Source of the DNA: Spirodela intermedia
Taxonomy: Eukaryota; Streptophyta; Magnoliopsida; Alismatales; Araceae
Assembly (NCBI GenBank): GCA_902729315.2
Contig: LR746272.1
Span: 1,178,001 to 1,242,000 of the forward strand
Direction of reading: 5' to 3'
Length of the DNA stretch: 64,000 bases
Shown piece after piece: positions 10,701 through 23,320 of the stretch (within the stretch, counting starts at the first letter, position 1; each line of letters starts with the position of its first letter). The position numbers and the translations under genes are program-made. Below the pieces are notes generated by a model. It saw only the letters and a program-made list of their open reading frames with translations. It ran no database searches and was not told the DNA's origin.

Positions 10701-13700
10701 GCAAATTGACATCATGTATTAATAAATTTTTACTTGTAACTATCAAAACCAAGGGCATCAACACCTTGCAAGTCTTTCTAGCTACTAATAGGATGCAACA
10801 TGATGTCAACAAAAGAGTGGCGCACAGGGTTGGCACACACAGGTGAGAGCACACAACAAAGTTTGCATTGTGACAAGTGGGACAAGAGCATGACATATGT
10901 GTGGTGAGTATGCACAATTGGTGGCAGAGGCACAACATGCATGCACACAATTGAGATGTGCACATGAAACATGGGCATAACTGCTATTAGATTATTGACA
11001 TGATCTAGATGTGTATAGGCACCTGGTTTATAATTGTCAACTATGAATGGGTGGGTGCCTCTTTGGCATTCCCTAGTTGCCTTTGACAAAATAAGGCAAT
11101 GTCTAAACAAAAGGTGGGACATGACCATGTCACAACTAAGGAAGGCAAGTGTAGTCAAAGAAGGGGAGTTTTCTTGTCAACTGTAGAAAAATAATATTTC
11201 TCAAGGTCATACCTTGAAAAATCATGTTAGAATATTTCTCAAGGTTATAACTTGGAAAATTTCCCAAGCCTAATGTGCAAATTTAAGTAAAAGTTCATGA
11301 CATACATTCTAAAATATGTTTTAATGTTTTCATTCAATTTATTACATTTGGATAGGTTAATATAATACTTCTTATCATTTGACATTGATTATCATATGAA
11401 ATGATGCATTAACAATGCACCATTCCTCAAATGGACAGGATAATTGCTTCCTTAAATAGAGGATGTATATTAAGCTAGAACCTTTTTAGGATTTATTGAT
11501 GAATTTATGGACAGTGTCAAAGTGGGATGTTAATCATTCAATGATGTTAGGCCTAAGAAGAAAGCCAATTAATGGGAGACATACAAGAGGACCCTAGGTC
11601 ACATAAAGGAGATATTTTTTGGCAGTGAGGAAGGTGGGAAGGGGTTTCCATTCGTGGTGGCATGAATGGAACATGACAGTAGTAGACAGAACCAAACAAC
11701 AAGAAGAAAGCTCGATCATGCAATGTGGAGCCTTCACCTCCATCAGTTGATCTATGTGTGTGTGATAAGTAGAGATGAAAATAATAGCAAAAGGGGAAAC
11801 TTGTGAACTCTTGGTTTATGTTTGAATCATGTTTTACTTTTATTTTTGAATAGTCTCCTTATGTGGGTGACAAGCACACAATATGTTAGTTTTGTATTCA
11901 GAGTTCTTTCAGCAACTCTATTTTCATCCCTAGATGATAAATGGAGACTTCTATTTCAGTTTTATATGTAATAACATGTTGATTATCACACATAAAGTAT
12001 AATAGTTATTTTATTCAAGAGCTTAAATCTTACAATCTAGCATATTATCATATTAAAAATTGAATATTTATTATTGTTTTGAATATTTCTTGAAGTTTAA
12101 TATTTTAGATTTTTTTTGAAGTTTTTATCTGAGTTTTATAGTCATAATTGATTTTTTTTTATTAATATGGGAGAATTTAATGAATTGTTAATATCTTTTT
12201 ATGATTTTTAGGAAGCTAGTATACGCTTTGATAGATAAGATTTGATTTGTGAAGATGAGGTGCCATAACCAAGGGCTGAGGTGCTGACACATGACATCAT
12301 CAAATGAAGAGATCAGAAGCCATCGAGAATGTCTACACAATCATGACAGATGAAGCATACTTACTAAGGGTGCAGCAGATCTCAACATTAAGGAATATCC
12401 TACAACTACGACAAGACCTCCAAATCCAAGGCCTTAGATCAACTGAAGAGAAAACCGATTCTTGCTTGATCTTATTGCGGCCAAAAAGATGAAAGTACCC
12501 TCATTTAATCATAGCCCTAGATCAGATGATCTTGAATGAATCAACTCATGAGAAGACAGAATCAACCTTATATGTGTACTTCTATACTCTCATGTAAACC
12601 CTCACACATTTAAGCTGTCATTTAGGGGCAAAAAACCTAACTTCAAATATCTCGCATTTAGTCAGCTTGCATGAAACAACGTTGAGGTTCTGCATCAGTT
12701 TTGGATTAATTCAAGTGTGGATTCATAACATGTATCCTTGGAAAAGCTACTTGAGGAGGAAACCACTTGACCTTGACGACCTATAGAGGTCTGAGGTAAG
12801 TTTATCTAGATTCAAAGTGTTCTGCATATGACCAATCACTTAGGTATTCGTACATTTGAAATAGAGAGATTTCTAGTTTTGATTTCATATTATGAGTCTT
12901 CTATATGTGTGTTTCACTTCTCTCTCATCATCCACATCACTAAATTTATGTTTTCTTATTTTCCAACAATGAAAATTCTTTTTACTTGCCGTCACCTCTC
13001 CTTTGAGTTCATTTGATTTAAATGTATCAATTAAATAAAATAGTAACTAATTAATACCTAATTCTCATTCTCTATGAATTGACTTCAAACTAATTAATAC
13101 CACAATATTTACCTATTTTAGTATTTTAATTTGGTAAATTTATGATTCTAAATATTTTTGATCAATTGATTTTGGGGTTTTTCAATGACCCTTGATTTTG
13201 TTTTATCAATATGTACGTTTTTTATTATGTTTGAACTCTTTCTATAATATGAATTTTGATTTCAAATATTAATTTGTTTGTGATTTCTTAATGACCAACT
13301 ATTTCCTCATTCCATTACCAATAAGGTGAGACTCACCGTCAAGTGTCATTCTCTCCCATCCTCTACTCTCTCTTCTCCTCTTGTCTCTCTATTACTAGCT
13401 CCTACTCAATGTACTATAGAACCAGTCAGCTTTAGTAGGTTGTCATGTAGTTATGAACTATAGCTAGGAAACATAATAAGTTGTCTTATCTTCTCTAGTT
13501 CTTTCAAGTCAAATAAATATTTGAGAACTGAATTTGACATTTAAATTGATAGTCATCATTGAGGACCAATCTAAACCCACTAAAAATTTAATATTAATTG
13601 TGTTCAGCTATAAAACTTTAAAATTTAGATGCACTATCAAAGCAATGACTAGTGCATATCAGGTGCTCTGTTAAAATTATAGAAAGGGGCTCTCTTGTCT

Positions 13701-14789
13701 CTCTCCCCTTGTATTCTAGAATTGAAAAAGAAGTCACATTGATCCAATCTCTCTTTGTGCTTTCATGAGGTCTCCCAATACTATGGAGAGGTTAGGCTGC
13801 TGATGACACCATTTCTATGTGATAAGTGATGCATAATTATCATATTTGATGCTTTAATTCATTATAAATGACATAGATTCAATGAGAAATCAAGTGAAGT
13901 ATATTTTGGACCAATTTTATGAAATACATGCTTGAAGTATGATTTTTATTTACTTTTATAACATATTGATATATATAGACATTAGTATTATTTACTTGAC
14001 ATATATCCTTAAATATGTCATAATTAGGACAAATCAGAATTGAATTATTGAAGTTCATGTTTTTTAGACACATGATTTTTTTCCTGATTTTTGGCAAAAT
14101 TTCAGAATATTTTTGAAATATGTTGATTTCTAGAAGCCCTTTAAGAAAGTCTATTCAGAGTCCATGGGGTTGTTTTATTTAACTAAATTAAAATGGTTCA
14201 AGGAGAGAGAAATGGGTGGAAATAGGGTGAAATAGCTGAGCAAATGGCTGGACAAATGGAATCCTGATTATCACTAAAAATAATTGCTTTTTAAGTTCAT
14301 AACTACCTATAATCAATTCTAGATCTCATTTGAGTATAAAAACCTTTGATTCAAGGTGAAAAATAGATCCTTTTCTTCCTCCCACCAGGTGATAGACAAT
14401 CATGATCTTCCATTCTTCATGAATTTCTCAAGCCATTTTTTGAGAAAAATCTGATATTTATTTTATTTTATCGATTCATTTAGACGACAACTAGATGAAT
14501 CAAGGAAATTATTGATTTCTAGGAAATTTATTCATGATTTTTCTTGAATTCATTTGTCTACCTATCCCTATTTGATTCTTTATAATCTATTTTATAATAT
14601 GTTTGCTGTTTGATTCTTTATGTTTTTAATTTGGGATTGATTTTATAATCTATTTGCTGTTTGTTTCTTTATGTTTTTAAGTTTGGATTACTTAAATCTT
14701 CATTTACGAATTAGATTATGCAACAAAAATCAATTGATTTAGTTTAGACTTCGAATTTGTTCATTACCTCATCCCTAGTGTCAAACATA
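10701..14789. other. AT-rich DNA without recognisable genes
   Basis: Only short random open frames are seen. A segment near 11170-11280 resembles sequence near 20315-20380, and 13540-13620 resembles 15735-15850, so this is also repeat debris. No RNA gene, domain or splice-consistent exon was found. Confidence 0.5.
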
Positions 14790-15380
14790 GATTTTTGATT
14801 TTTAATACATTTTAATTTCATTTTCTTAATATTTTTTTGTGTTGAATTGATTCCAAACTAATTTAGGACCCTTCATATTCCTATTTTTGCATTTGATTTT
14901 GTTTAATTTTCCTAATACACATCATTTCTCTCTCTTTCCTTTCTCTCTTTGCATTGTCTCCTCTCTCTCCTCTCTCTCCTCTCATGTTTTATTTGTTAAT
15001 CATTTATTAGGCTTTTATAGTTTAGCTATTTTATGCAGATGAAGCTAAAGTTATTACATATCAGGGATTTGACATTGACAAGGGAGGGAAGGAGCTGATT
15101 GTGACTGATCAAGGATAGAATATCTATTCTTCTCCCCCTCTCATTTGTTTCTTTCATTTTGTTATTATTATTTTTATTTCCTAGATTAAGATGTATTTAA
15201 GGAACAAAATAAATTATCATCAGATTGGTTATCTTCCCTTTGGATTCAAGTTGAACTCACAACAAGTTGATCATCTCTTAAAATCAAGTTGAGTTCAACT
15301 TGAACTCACAACATGAATTTTTAAAATATTAAATTTGACATCTCTTAATACACTTACTAAGAGCTGATCAGCTTCTTAGG
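14790..15380 (+). repeat. Repeat family 3, copy 1
   Basis: Direct homologue of 26740-27340. Both contain a CT-rich block (here 14925-14985), then a 'CTCTCATGTTTT' phrase, a 'GGGAGGGA' phrase and a 'CATCTCTTAATACA'-type end. It is probably a retrotransposon LTR or leader fragment. No coding sequence. Confidence 0.55.
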
Positions 15381-16299
15381 CTTACTACTAGATGTTTATG
15401 GCCACACATTGGCGATTGCCAACAAAAGATCAATTGGGTGCTTGCGTGACATCGTGCCTTTGAATTTACAACCTTGATGTAAGTATTTCCTTGCAAGCTC
15501 AAGTCATTTAAGTCATCTCTCACTTAGTGAATAAGTTGAGGTTTGCTCCATCGTCTACCATCACTTGCATGAGACATCCACTGATGACTTCTATGAATAT
15601 AGGTTATTACACTCCACTGCCATTGTAATTTGTAGTGCCCTTAGTGTCTATAACAAGTTGAGTGAGGAGACCCTGATTTGACCATGGGCAGTGACAATGT
15701 TCAGCCTCACCCACTGTTCTTCTTTATTTAAGAATATAATTTGATATTAGGTTTGACAATCATCCCTAAGGATCTACGTAAACTCACTAAAATTTTAAAC
15801 ATAATTTTTGGTTTCTATGTTCAGTATAAATATTAAATTTGACGTGTTTTAATTCAATGACTAAAACATGATCAACGTCATAATTAAGGTCAAAGACTAT
15901 TACTTCCTAGAACATTTTTTGTTCATTGATATGAATGCCCCAACAAGTTTAGTCAAATTTTGCCACAAGAATGGTTGATATTTCCTTTGGAAGGTAGAAA
16001 GTCTCTTTAAACATTTTTCAAGTCTCACAATATCTAGGTAAAATAGAAGAAAAGGAATACAATTTATTACCTAAGATTTGGAAGAAGTGTGTATACATTG
16101 AGTCTTTCTAGACATACCCTCTTTATTATCAAATGATGAAACTGAAATACATTTTATGATTTGTCTATTTTAGGGTTCAAATCATTGCCCAATTATGTAA
16201 AATTTGTATTCTAAGGTCCTAACCACATATTTCATGTTATAATTACTATTGACCTTACAAAAGATTAAAAAAATAAGTTGGTTGAACCATGCTTGAAGG
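15381..16299. other. Gene-free repeat debris
   Basis: The sequence is AT-rich with no domain, splice-consistent exon or RNA gene that I can recognise. Confidence 0.4.
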
Positions 16300-17722
16300 G
16301 TGACATGGCCTAATCGTTATATAATAAATAACGTAAATTTTTAATTTATAAAGCTAGAAAATATTAATTTTTATATTTTTAAAAATATTTCAGTAAAAAT
16401 AAATCAATTATAATTCGATAAAAGGCTCTAAAAATAGTGAAAATTTATAAGTTGATCACATGAATGTAAATAATATTGGATGAAATTTTAAATTTTTTAT
16501 CAAGGAATATGATTTGTGATGATTTTTACACTACATAATGAAGAGAAAATATACTTAAAAATTAATGAGAAAGAAAAATTTGAGTGCAAACATTATGCTG
16601 ATGTTAGCACCCCAACGAACGTGATTTCAACAAAAATAAAGTTTCGTCTGATGATTTTTATGTAAAAAATTACAAATGATTTAATTGATCAAATTAATTT
16701 ATAAAATTTAGAAGAATTATAATTAACCAATGAAGATTTTAAAAAATTGAAATCATACAACATATCAATAATTTAGGTAAAAATTATGTTTTAAACAAGA
16801 AAGATAAAACATTAGCATCGAAGAAACAATCATCAGATTTATGAGTATTCGGGGGGACTATCGTACAATGTCCATGATCTCAAAGGCTCTCTTAGGACAT
16901 AGACGATGTTGGTAATTTCTAAATTTTCTTGTGAAGTTTAAAAGTTAATAAAATAGGACGACGAATCATCTCTGATGACTGTCATTCGATAGAGTGAAAA
17001 TTCAGTGACTTTTGGATCTCTAGTGGCTGTCACCCAGTAGAGATAAGTTAAATGAAAGTGAGGTGTATCTTAAAGAGTTTCATCCTTAGGTACGTGCAAC
17101 ACGAAGAGGTTCTCCATCGCATCTAGTATGATATGAAGAGCTGATGACTCGTCACTCGACATATCATCTTATTTTCGATGACGACACATTCGTCAAACAA
17201 TTAGAGATGATTTCTTTGAAGAATATTTTATTTTTATATTCAAATTTTTTGATCAATTGCTAATGGTGAACCATAAATAGTATTGATGATTTTTTTTTTA
17301 TGATAGAGTGATTTTAATGACTAGATGGTTAATTGGCATTTTGTAAAAAAATCAAGATTTAATTAGATAGACTAGCCACTGGTAATATGAAAGTAGAGTG
17401 TCACACATGTGCCTTGATCAAGCCACTTGAGCCTTCGGCTCATGGTTCTACATGATTGTGCTTCTAATTGGGCCTAGCTGGTCACCGAGCTACCCTTTTT
17501 TATAGATTTTTTCAATTATTTTATTTATCTTTATTTTATCTCAAAAATATGATTATAAAAAAGATATAAATTCACATAACATCACATAATTAGCAAAAAT
17601 TCACATTAATCAACTAAAAACCTATTTTCTCAATTTAATATAAATATAAGTCTATTATCATGAGTTAAGGCTTAAAATATATTATTAATTAATTATTTAC
17701 TCATGATAATAAAGACTTATTA
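16300..17722 (+). repeat. Repeat family 1, copy B
   Basis: Aligns with copy A (5629-7372) from the 'TAATCGTTATATAATAAAT' start to the terminal fold-back at 17645-17719. It lacks the roughly 300 bases that copy A carries at 6700-7005, so the two copies mark an indel. It directly precedes a decayed gypsy reverse transcriptase on the same strand, but a functional link is not shown. Confidence 0.65.
17645..17719. repeat. Fold-back hairpin element, copy 3
   Basis: The arms at 17645-17668 and 17696-17719 (core ATTATCATGAGT / ACTCATGATAAT) pair over about 20 bases with an AT-rich loop of about 27 bases. It is the same element as at 1369-1444 and 7292-7370. Confidence 0.65.
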
Positions 17723-17829
17723 AAAGGTATAGATCAAGATATTTACATACATTTCATTTGTGTTAATGATAATGCTAAACTAAGTAGAGAAATCCAGTAA
17801 TAATTGAATCTTAATATGAAGGAGACAAT

Positions 17830-18790
17830 GAAGTCTGAAATTATTAAATGCCTAGATGTATGGATCATTTATTCGATTTATGATAGCTAATAAGTTATCT
17901 TGACTCAAGTAGTACCATAGAAATTGGGTTTAAATACACTTAACTACTAAGTGGAGAGTGCATAGATTATAGGAAACTAAACATAATTATTGAAAAAGAC
18001 CATTCCATCACATTTTTAGTTCAAAATTTGGAGAAATTAGGAAGACAAAAATATATATTTTTTCTAGATAAGTATTCAAGGTATAATCAAATTGCTATAC
18101 ATTATGAAGACCAAGATAAAACCACTTTCACATGCCCATATTGAACAATGCTTTCAAGATAATTCCCCCAATTATTGTAATGATTTTTTATTTTTGGATC
18201 ATCTTTTGATAATTATTTAGAACATATAAAAATGTCATTGTGAGGTATGTAGAAACTAATTTAATGTTAAGTTGGGAGAAAGTCATGTCATGGTCAACAA
18301 AGGAATTATTTTGAGGACAAGTGAATAGAGAAAGAGGAATTCATGTAGACAATGAAAAATTAGAAATTATCTCTAAATTACCTTATCCATCCTTTATTAA
18401 ACAACTTAAATATTTTTTAGGCCATTTAGATTTTATAAGAGATTTATTTACAAAATTCTAAAATTTCTAGACCTCTAACCACACTCTTAGCTAAGAATGT
18501 GCCATTCCATGTAGCATGTTTGGAAGCATTTGCTACCTTAAATAAAGTGATGATAAAAGCAACAATTTAAAGGCAACTAATTAGAATGTATCTTTTAAAA
18601 TTATGTGCAATACCTCTAACTTTGTCATAGGAGTTGTTCTAGACTAGAGGGGTAGATAGGAAACCAATAGTTATCTATTATGTAAGGATAAGGACAATGC
18701 TAATGAAATATATGTAAAGAATGCTAAAAGTATTTTGTGTTTGATTGAAGTTCTACATTTCTCAATAAAAGTACTCATAAGGAGAGGTGA
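17830..18790 (+). pseudogene. Ty3/gypsy reverse transcriptase remnant
   Basis: From 17962 the plus strand reads IDYRKLN, then a KDHS segment, FFLDKYSRYNQIAIH and DQDKTTFTCPY. These are successive conserved blocks of the Ty3/gypsy reverse transcriptase, up to the point where the YGTFAYRRMPFG box should follow. A stop directly follows CPY, one base is missing just before IDY, and further frameshifts break the region that should contain the YxDD box and RNase H. The match is to family motifs; the copy is dead. Confidence 0.85.
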
Positions 18791-18899
18791 AAAGTATAAC
18801 TATTAATTAAAGTAAATGAATGATAGAGTGAAATCATAAAAATGAGGAATTAGATAAGGGTAGTATTTATCCACTTTTAGATATTACTTTGGTCGTTGT

Positions 18900-20260
18900 A
18901 ATCAAAATGATCAAATTTCAAATATTTATAAATTGAATTCAAAATAAGAATTAAAATTAAATTTGGGTGAATTTAGGTAATCCATAGTGATGATGATCAA
19001 TCTCAATATGAATTTTTTATTAGTCTAAATAATTTATTGAAATAAATAGAAAAACAAATAAAGAAGAGAAGTAATCTTCTATGTGCTTTAAATCTTTCAA
19101 ACTACTTGAGTTCTAAATTTTGAATTTTTGATGTGTTCCTGTATTCATCATTGATAGAAGACTCCAGACCCACAAAATATTCTAGAGAAAATGGTAGAGA
19201 AAGTCACAAAAGAAAAAGAAAGTTAAATGACTGAAACTAAACCTAAAATAGGGCAAAATAGGAGAGGAGAGATGAAATATGAGTACCGGTGGGGAGACCC
19301 TATTGACAATGAAATTGGAAAACGAATTAAGTTGAATTCCTATAAAAAAATTCACTTAATCATCTGAAATAAATTGAACTACATGATCTTAACTAAGTAA
19401 AATTTCATCAGAAAAATAAAAATGATGAAAATAACTACTGAAATAAAACCAAACCCTAAATCATCTAGTAGTAGAGCAATTCCATCAAATCTATATAAAA
19501 CTTGACTAATTTATGAAACTAAATTTATTTGAACGATTGTAATAAAGTTAAATTTCATTATAATAATTAAATTCGAAAGAATAAGGACTAAAAAAATAAA
19601 ATAATTGCACAAACTCCTCCCTGTTTGTCACTTAGGTACATAGTTTTGTCATGGTAATAAAATGGATTGAAAAAGTGATTTAAAAGCAATAATACCATCC
19701 ATCACTTCTCTTGTTTGTCATTTGAAAACATAGTACCCAAAAATGAATGAAAATTTGTCTAAAAAATGATAAAAAAATGGATTGGAGGTCTTAATCTCAT
19801 TGTCTACCTGTCACCTAGATGACATGTTAAGAAAAAACGAAAAAAAATGTAGTAAAAAGAGAAATCAAACTCTCATGTGTCCAACATTGTTCCACTTGTC
19901 TTTGCCTTTCATCCAAAGAGAACTCAGCCTTAAAAGCTAAAAAATTCCTCAAATCTTCCCATTTTTATCTTCTAGAAAGCTTCCTCCCTTTTCCCTAGAG
20001 CTTCCTTTCAATTTTCCTGCAATGATATCTCAACAATCCTTGTGAAATTTAGAATTATCTGTCCATTTCATCGCCCAAAAATAGAGTGTGGAAGGTGACA
20101 TGTACTTCGATGATGTTGCATAATCTGTTGACGTGGCCCAAAAATGTAGACTTGGCCCATAAACCCTTGACATGTCCTCTTGTTGATGTGCCCATAAATC
20201 ATTGTATTTTATTCTCATTATTTTGATACTTTCTAAATTATTAAAAAATGACTGAAATGT
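18900..20260 (-). repeat. Repeat family 2, longest copy (reversed)
   Basis: The minus strand from 20260 to 19850 matches 925-1330, and from about 19840 to 18900 it matches 9925-10700, so this copy joins both partial copies into one unit of about 1.36 kb. The short frame at 20030-20266 is part of the repeat and not a gene. Confidence 0.55.
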
Positions 20261-21599
20261 CTTCATAAATTTCTTAAAAGATCTAAATATATTTCTTAAT
20301 TTTAACTTCTTAAGTAATTTCTTGTCAACTGTAAAATAATTTGCAAGATTATAAACCTTGGATAATCATGCTAGCATAGGATTAAAAATCAGAAATATAT
20401 TACTTTCACATAAATTATAAAAATTAGAAAATTACACAAAAAATCATCACTTCACTCTCAAACTAGTACTAATTTTTAAATTAAATAATTCTCATTTTTT
20501 TATTAATTCATGTGACAAAAAAATTTGATTTTACCTCAATTGTTAGATAAAAATAAAGTATTATCACTTTCCTCTCTTAGAAAAAGGTCAGAGGAAAATG
20601 CTACACGTCCCCATTATTTAGTAGCATTATGAATAAAGAGTGAAGTAAACTTTGAATTATGGAATAATATCAAGGATTGCATAATGGAGAACATTCTTTA
20701 GTGTTAGCTAGAAATTTTCAAATATCTATTGTTTGATATTTACTAGTTATAAGTGTCAACCTTGTATAGACATAAAGATGAGATTTTGAATGCTATCTTA
20801 AGTAGTGTTTGCACAATTGGCATACAAATTCACCTTAGATATTTGTCATTGAAACTTGATGCATGTTTGAGTTAAGTGGATTCACCTAAAATCAATCTTG
20901 TTTAAGAAGTGGTATTTTGAAATAATGTTATTCTGAATTTAAATTTATGTGAGCATTGATAAGAGATTAACAATGATTAAGTTGATTGGTGTACTAATGC
21001 ATTATTTTTATATGTTAATTAAGATGAATTATAATAAATATCACTTAAACTAATATAAAATGTAATAAATTTGAGTAAAAATAATTAGAACAAATTATGG
21101 TATGCATTTCATGAATTTTGACTTAAATCTACATTTTTGAGAAATTTCTATTATATGAATGTAAATTGATTTCTAACTTATGTTCTCACATGTCTATCTA
21201 AGGTTTATAACATTGAGAGAAAAAAAAGTGTCAAGAGTGTTTTTCTGAAGTTTTATATGCAACCAGAATCATGAAATTGCGATTGAGAACAATTTTATGA
21301 AGTTTCCTATGTGTGTTAAAGCATGTGTCAAAGAGAAAAGTGCGCAATAGTTGCCTCTACCAATTTTGAACCACGAAACTTCGGTCCAATAAAAAATTAT
21401 CTCTTCTTCCTGTGTCTTTGTCGGGTGACAAACGATAGGTCTCCTTGTAACCCCAACCAGTCTAACACTTATCAGTTGAGAGTTTAAGCTCAAATGATGT
21501 CTCTGTCTATTACACTACTCAAGGTAGTCTTTATATTGAGCTCATATCTCTTATTATACCGGGGTTAAGTTACTATAATCTTAGATTAACTGATATGAG
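20261..21599. other. AT-rich DNA without recognisable genes
   Basis: There are no domains or splice-consistent exons. Base composition rises sharply at about 21,600, where the GC-rich island begins. Confidence 0.45.
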
Positions 21600-21674
21600 A
21601 TTTGTGTTTTTTATTATCACTGACGTCACGGGTGATGCGTCCGTCACATTGTGACTCGCCGAACTTGTCGTTAC

Positions 21675-21753
21675 CTGCAAAGGTCTTCCCGTTGAATCTC
21701 GGCCAGCTGCGCAAATCCCATGACAAAGGTCTCTTCACCGCTACTGTTACCGC
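21675..21753 (-). other. Candidate internal exon, unidentified
   Basis: On the minus strand a 79-base segment sits between a CTGCAG acceptor and a CAG|GTAAC donor. It reads without a stop as GNSSGEETFVM then GFAQLAEIQREDLC, which looks like real protein sequence, but I cannot name the family. No convincing neighbouring exon was found. It may be one exon of a decayed gene. Confidence 0.25.
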
Positions 21754-22235
21754 CTGCAGAATAAAAAAATATATATTCGTCGCAATCACAGTATAAAATT
21801 TATTGGAAAGCACGTTGACACCGACCACATCGTACGATTGATGTCGACTTTCACTGCCGCGTTGTAAGACCTTTTGTACCTGACACCCTCCCATAGGCCC
21901 ACTCCTCATCGCTCGCTTCCTGAGGGACTGCCTCGTGAGAGCCATGCACTTTGTCGCCGTTTCCGCGTGCCTCTGCCTGCCAATGGCGGTAGCGGACCTG
22001 GAAATCCCTCCGCCGCTGCCGGTGGAGGGAGGAGGGGGGGGCCAAGAGCTCGAATGCGCTTCGGCTGCGTTCCTCGGCAGAGTCGCGCCCACAGGACATG
22101 GCCGCATCTCCGTCTCGGGGGCGCCGCCGCGAGGGTGGGTCACCATGTGCGGGCGTGTTCTCCGTCCGACGGCTTCCGGGGCCATATCCTCCTCTCACTG
22201 CTACCTCCGCCGCCCTGTACGGCGCTCTCGCTCCA

Positions 22236-22610
22236 GCGAGTTGGGATGGAAGGCCTCGGCGTGGACCGAAATGGTGGTCGGCGGAGGTCGACGTGGAAAA
22301 TAGCGTGGTTATATTTTCAACACGTGATCTAATTCCTAAAACAAAGGAATTTAATCATTCTATTTAGTTGTACGACATCCAAAACCTCGTTGTATATTGA
22401 TTCGCCGGCGCAGCTGACATGCATGAAGTCAAACAGAGCATATTATGGACTGATCTGGTGGTCAACAATGTCAGAAAGTCGTGGAGATTGAGCAGTGAGG
22501 CGGGGCCACGAGTTGGGATGGAAGGCCTCGGCGTCGACCAAAGTTTGTGCACGTGGTCGGCGCAGCCACGTCGACAGACGTTGCGCACGTGGAAAAGAGC
22601 GTGATTATAT
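22236..22610. repeat. Imperfect direct duplication in GC island
   Basis: The phrase 'GAGTTGGGATGGAAGGCCTC' occurs at about 22240 and again at about 22511. Each is followed by a related stretch ending in 'ACGTGGAAAA..AGCGTG.TTATATT'. The second copy is longer by an internal insertion, and the units are about 270 bases apart. Confidence 0.7.
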
Positions 22611-22942
22611 TCAACGGGGCCGTTGACCTACCGCATAAGCCCCTTCATTGAGGAGGCTCGGGAAAGTGTCATCCCAACGGTGGGTAGAAGCTCATGTGTA
22701 GAAGAGGCGACCGCGGGAGAGGGGGCCCAATGGTGGGGATCCACCTCCTTTCACCGGTCACCGGGCCGCCTACGAGCTCCCTCCTACGTAAACCCCCTCC
22801 CCCAGCTGCCAGAATAAACAAGGCGCCGCCACCACCGCCACTACCGCCACCACCCTCCCTACCTCCCTCTGTCTCTGTCTGTGGCTCACACCTATCCAGT
22901 CTAATCTTGTCGTCGTCTGGCGTTACGTCCACCGGAGTTCCT

Positions 22943-23313
22943 ATGGATGTGGAGCGAGGAGGCTCTGCCGGCCATCATGAGGCGGAGCATGGTGGTGAGA
23001 ACGAGAGGGGAGAGGTATGGCAGAGCAGAAATATTTTTTCCTTGCGTGGTGACTTTCGTTCGATCTCCCGACCGTTCGAACTTCGTAATTGTCGCGCACG
23101 GTTTGGCTTGTTGTGGTAGTAATTCTTCCCATTTGTCTTTCTCTCATTCTCTCACTCCTCTATTGACAGGTGGAGGTGAATCTCCTCGTGACTTACTCCT
23201 CTGTGGGTTCCTTCATCGAACGCCTTTCTCTGTTATTTAATTTGAATGCCTCTCTGTTGTTCTTATGTTTTGATAGTGATCTCGACGATCTTCTTTCCGT
23301 GAAGCACGCTTGA
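22943..23313 (+). CDS. Candidate small two-exon gene, unidentified
   Basis: An ATG at 22943 opens 24 codons (MDVERGG...ENERGE), ending at a GAG|GTATGG donor at 23014. An acceptor TTGACAG at 23169 then opens a second segment in the same phase, 23170-23313, reading VEVNLLVTYSSVGSF and onwards to a TGA. The joined product would be 71 residues. Support is the Met start, the canonical splice signals and the kept phase over a GC-rich region after a CT-rich leader. Against it: short length, no recognised family, and transposon sequence directly downstream. It may be the 5' part of a gene whose remainder was lost. Confidence 0.25.
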
Positions 23314-23320
23314 GAGTTTG

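Larger units (their letters stand above)
21600..23320. other. GC-rich island: probable remains of a gene/promoter
   Basis: This is the only GC-rich stretch between 500 and 30,100. It contains overlapping open frames on both strands, a partial internal duplication, a proline-codon-rich stretch near 22820-22860 and exon-like segments with good splice borders on both strands. No known protein domain could be recognised. The flanks are transposon debris, so the island may be a gene relic, a captured gene fragment, or the start of a divergent gene pair. The individual candidate exons are listed separately. Confidence 0.5.

Noticed and set aside
20030-20266. 78-codon minus-strand frame
   Set aside because: It lies inside repeat family 2 and its homologue at 925-1200 is not open.
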